In this document: piece by piece, positions 63,901 through 64,000 of the stretch
How the letters are laid out: each line of letters opens with the position of its first letter
Numbering within the stretch: the stretch's first letter is position 1
Source: an uncultured Bacteroidota bacterium
GTDB lineage: Bacteria; Bacteroidota; Bacteroidia; NS11-12g; UBA9320
DNA length: 64,000 nucleotides
Assembly: GCA_937124965.1 (NCBI GenBank)
Contig: CAKZLB010000013.1
Location: 62,001-126,000 of the forward strand
Direction: 5' to 3'
Made by a program: the position numbers and the translations under genes
Notes under the pieces: model-generated
Seen by the model: the letters and a program-made list of their open reading frames with translations, nothing else
The model's database searches: none
What the model was told of the DNA's origin: nothing

Positions 63901-64000
63901 AAAGCATCTGCAATAGTAAAGAAGTCGAAAAATTCATTAAGAAATGATTTAGAGATTGTCAGTCAAACCTCGTTTAAAAAAGTGTATTTTTCATCAGCTT
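57925..64000 (+). CDS. Giant repeat surface protein, open at the window end (partial)
   Basis: From ATG 57925 the frame stays open through position 64000, more than 2000 codons without a stop. A signal peptide (FVFTCTIVFAAYSVKAQ) leads. The body repeats a unit of about 250 residues. The recurring F-E/D core appears at residues 327, 571, 813, 1056, 1316, 1565 and 1826. Each unit joins a jelly-roll of the choice-of-anchor-J/MAM-like kind (about 150 residues, with FE, CW or CM and a YxVSF-like strand) to an Fn3-like domain (L-x3-Y-x-V/L...C; for example LKSGSRYTIKIGYQYS). Six full units are visible. Its C-terminus, where a T9SS signal is expected, is outside the window. Adhesion or glycan binding is inferred. 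Confidence 0.85.
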   Translation, partial: MIFPFKNLLFKFVFTCTIVFAAYSVKAQQVNCQYGNKISTNAGIVGHFDEAQNELLESHYVSIISYKDLLKNNNNQTPKGVIDSLYFDKPEGCGLKTKMGGLTIYLKKTNRTTIDTNHSSFTGHLYGAELVFNSDTFSISDNANYIGIPTNRSFNYSDTSNIMVIMEWRKPIIASCLKIGWLGAEVSDSTAMTWSTITSNFKATDEKYFKLNTGFKFDSSIDSCSNNISFNISDLNGGQFAIKLNGASALKHYVEVVEGKSRQDRKILDLKTDKTFITVSKLSKNTIYSVYVTDGCVPTSYNLFNLKSSVRTTCEMPSLDSVIYSEGFERAEDTCMVHDDVSFALKQDKGYLSDNGVALKNNSNNWLELPVVTSTKGRSLDVSFVYAIATSTIIPIDEFYLVYDSVPLINGSYLIADTIKDVTSTSFNYHNSYIKPAYGGKLHVGFVLPNQKSWNTLFIDQIQMKFKSTCSTPELKDLVRRTNGFQFSSEIDTFATVGYKIDFLNEKHKTLYPSAGSRVVNSLTNGENYKFSVTAICSQKDTSLSTPLYSVFVPCVIDSLSNKKNISLTSFESLKCIQNISSSGNVLVLEDGYNGSGIGSNTSSKKSFDVVAKSIYLEKDSTYDLQVYVKVGPYYGATYPSIHFKLNQFGQPIDTLVALLDSTPHQSFYRMSAEFTPQKTGVFDVNLLGVNSEKSLVIDELSISKGEVICPNILGEPTIDSSTGTSAFLRLSTLHNNYDSVIIKVNNPGLERILTFPKDSSYLLSNLKENSKITGTIQLVCESGKSLNTSNFSFHTPIQLDTVGVNDSTILGFETSTDLNYLSDLKGFERLTNDSSRYYKKPIKGRSYLYSSYTKTEVTRHSLYLLQNSLYELKYDYLKKFAAMNVVFSVLNKQGNKVYEKTIILPQGQQRGTASSLFHCEVAGEYSVVFSAEKFFTIDNLGVVWTTTCSTPEPSIVEVVTHTDSLYLVFPTDSILSSLHGSISSQNKKIQRFDFTPDSDGVIKTNKIASKMGHVFDCNYYAKCGSILGIHKSLRYVTPSRNFDTLRIGKIVAYSFDTISSLEDLSIISRSGSKDHIGLLNNYAQGFSCISGSNFINITGSDSSTDLPLFHFIEGTSVDFRLFYSQNNYGSSQFIVRLLSQTFSDTFIVDTLKTSSLANGYFYAGSLIPITKSGNYFIELSPTVNTSSFVIDNISLQVIAGTNATKLEVLKINATKQKASIAINKSPLLNAAKYKIEAYNYGGYLIDSAVSTTSSSGINDTLLEIDNLVSGKHYHLVGYVLDSSNQKIDATRLISFATDCAIDTIKNVGQFDYDDFENGIISEQKALCGLQSSTASNIKVQSRRSNDAASGLYSVVRPPMSSRDIYVYKDSTYLISANLKGVGNSVFFSTNNVNPIFTNGVVFYGFGDTVNINTQNKWENHSRVYKPPHDGKRRFGITSNGSSNPLKIDDFTVTRIDSFMADTLPLLTLGYANNLRIPISWKTNHLANAYIIQTTINNSINSNDTIFNLALNTDTIHNLKSGSRYTIKIGYQYSNNLVIWSSPVSYSTSCTVDTVHYGKPYTKDFESQSMTNVECMMTDKTWEFDNAISGTGVASLKYRSNISTSDTAILCVASVYLESGKKYEVSFDYLFKKSNQKSSLIINDKRTVVGGNSVANLYYSSSPNFNKANYLFRPSTSKTYYFMVDSKLTSYNQINIDNIKITAVGPCSAGTGNIKLVVDTLSSQETIIHVDNSYEAMNGFTVDVNDYPAGQSGSKSYDYFDTALHTLNDTIFTLKNLQHYRAYKMRVKANCYDGLESAWSDWVNFTTACYDSIEHIDSTNSYFVDFNYVSSPIFPECWESSAPTIDITNHRIDFNNSQPKSGEGSVRFSTRNRYKLYSKTVTFDTANNYSISFLSSSFNSQDSIFLSIIRQDSNIVIADTVFSSYDNGLYIRTHSMDFIPKYSGRVKLVWTGYNDNQKWVYSSLGFLYIDNVMIKQKGTCEVDSIALSYDFFKASAIVKKSKNSLRNDLEIVSQTSFKKVYFSSA

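Noticed and set aside
1-64000. CRISPR array, insertion sequence or transposase
   Set aside because: No regularly spaced direct repeats of 20-40 bases and no DDE, HUH or Cas-like protein motifs appear on either strand.

Overview
The window is AT-rich chromosomal DNA from a member of the Bacteroidota, most probably a marine Flavobacteriales bacterium. The evidence is direct. There are secreted proteins with type IX secretion (T9SS) C-terminal sorting domains of both type A and type B. Promoters follow the Bacteroidota grammar TTG-N19-TAnnTTTG, seen at both tRNA genes and at several protein genes. The window also holds many PKD and beta-propeller surface proteins, an ftsK-lolA gene pair, and prfB with its programmed frameshift. 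No phage, insertion sequence, CRISPR array or conjugation gene was recognised.

Layout. 1-5.3 kb: a gene end, a small outer-membrane barrel, a T9SS type A protein, two small genes, a uridine-kinase-like gene, then about 0.9 kb without genes but packed with perfect inverted repeats, ending at tRNA-Leu. 5.3-8.5 kb: a PQQ-propeller lipoprotein flanked by a direct repeat, and prfB. 8.6-14.2 kb: a 1857-residue PKD-repeat protein. 14.2-22.3 kb: a methyltransferase, a nucleoid-associated protein, an apparent operon of a BatA-type protein, a dihydroorotase-like protein and a glycosyltransferase, then lemA and two TPM-domain genes. 22.5-25.2 kb: an HxlR-type regulator divergent from two tandem SnoaL-like lipoproteins and the remains of an SDR oxidoreductase gene. 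25.8-34.7 kb: panB, a coiled-coil secreted protein, a lipoprotein, dnaK, an MscS channel, a sirtuin, a MATE transporter and an outer-membrane protein. 34.7-44.4 kb: a T9SS type B paralog of the 923-2380 protein, a methyltransferase, an exonuclease, three SDR-type enzymes, a saccharopine-dehydrogenase-like protein, a universal stress protein and RNase Z. 44.5-54.2 kb: ftsK, lolA, a DUF6438-like lipoprotein, a rhomboid protease, a zinc phospholipase/nuclease-like protein, an efflux adaptor, a second universal stress protein, a nucleoside phosphorylase, a GNAT-like protein and tRNA-Lys. 54.8-64 kb: a T9SS type A surface protein and a giant repeat protein still open at the window end.

Functional themes are cell-surface display through T9SS (five large proteins), envelope maintenance (LolA, MscS, rhomboid, LemA/TPM), and housekeeping (DnaK, RF2, FtsK, RNase Z, PanB).

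The strongest candidate for something undescribed is the hairpin-rich gene-free stretch at about 4340-5210. It has more than a dozen perfect inverted repeats, including three nested stems and a possible loop-closing pseudoknot, and looks like a large structured RNA or a cluster of small ones. I could not assign it to a known family. Other points of interest are the HxlR operator overlaid on two divergent promoters, back-to-back overlapping promoters that would give almost leaderless transcripts, a dihydroorotase homologue without its metal-binding HxH, paralogs with exchanged T9SS sorting signals, and the giant protein with a period of about 250 residues.
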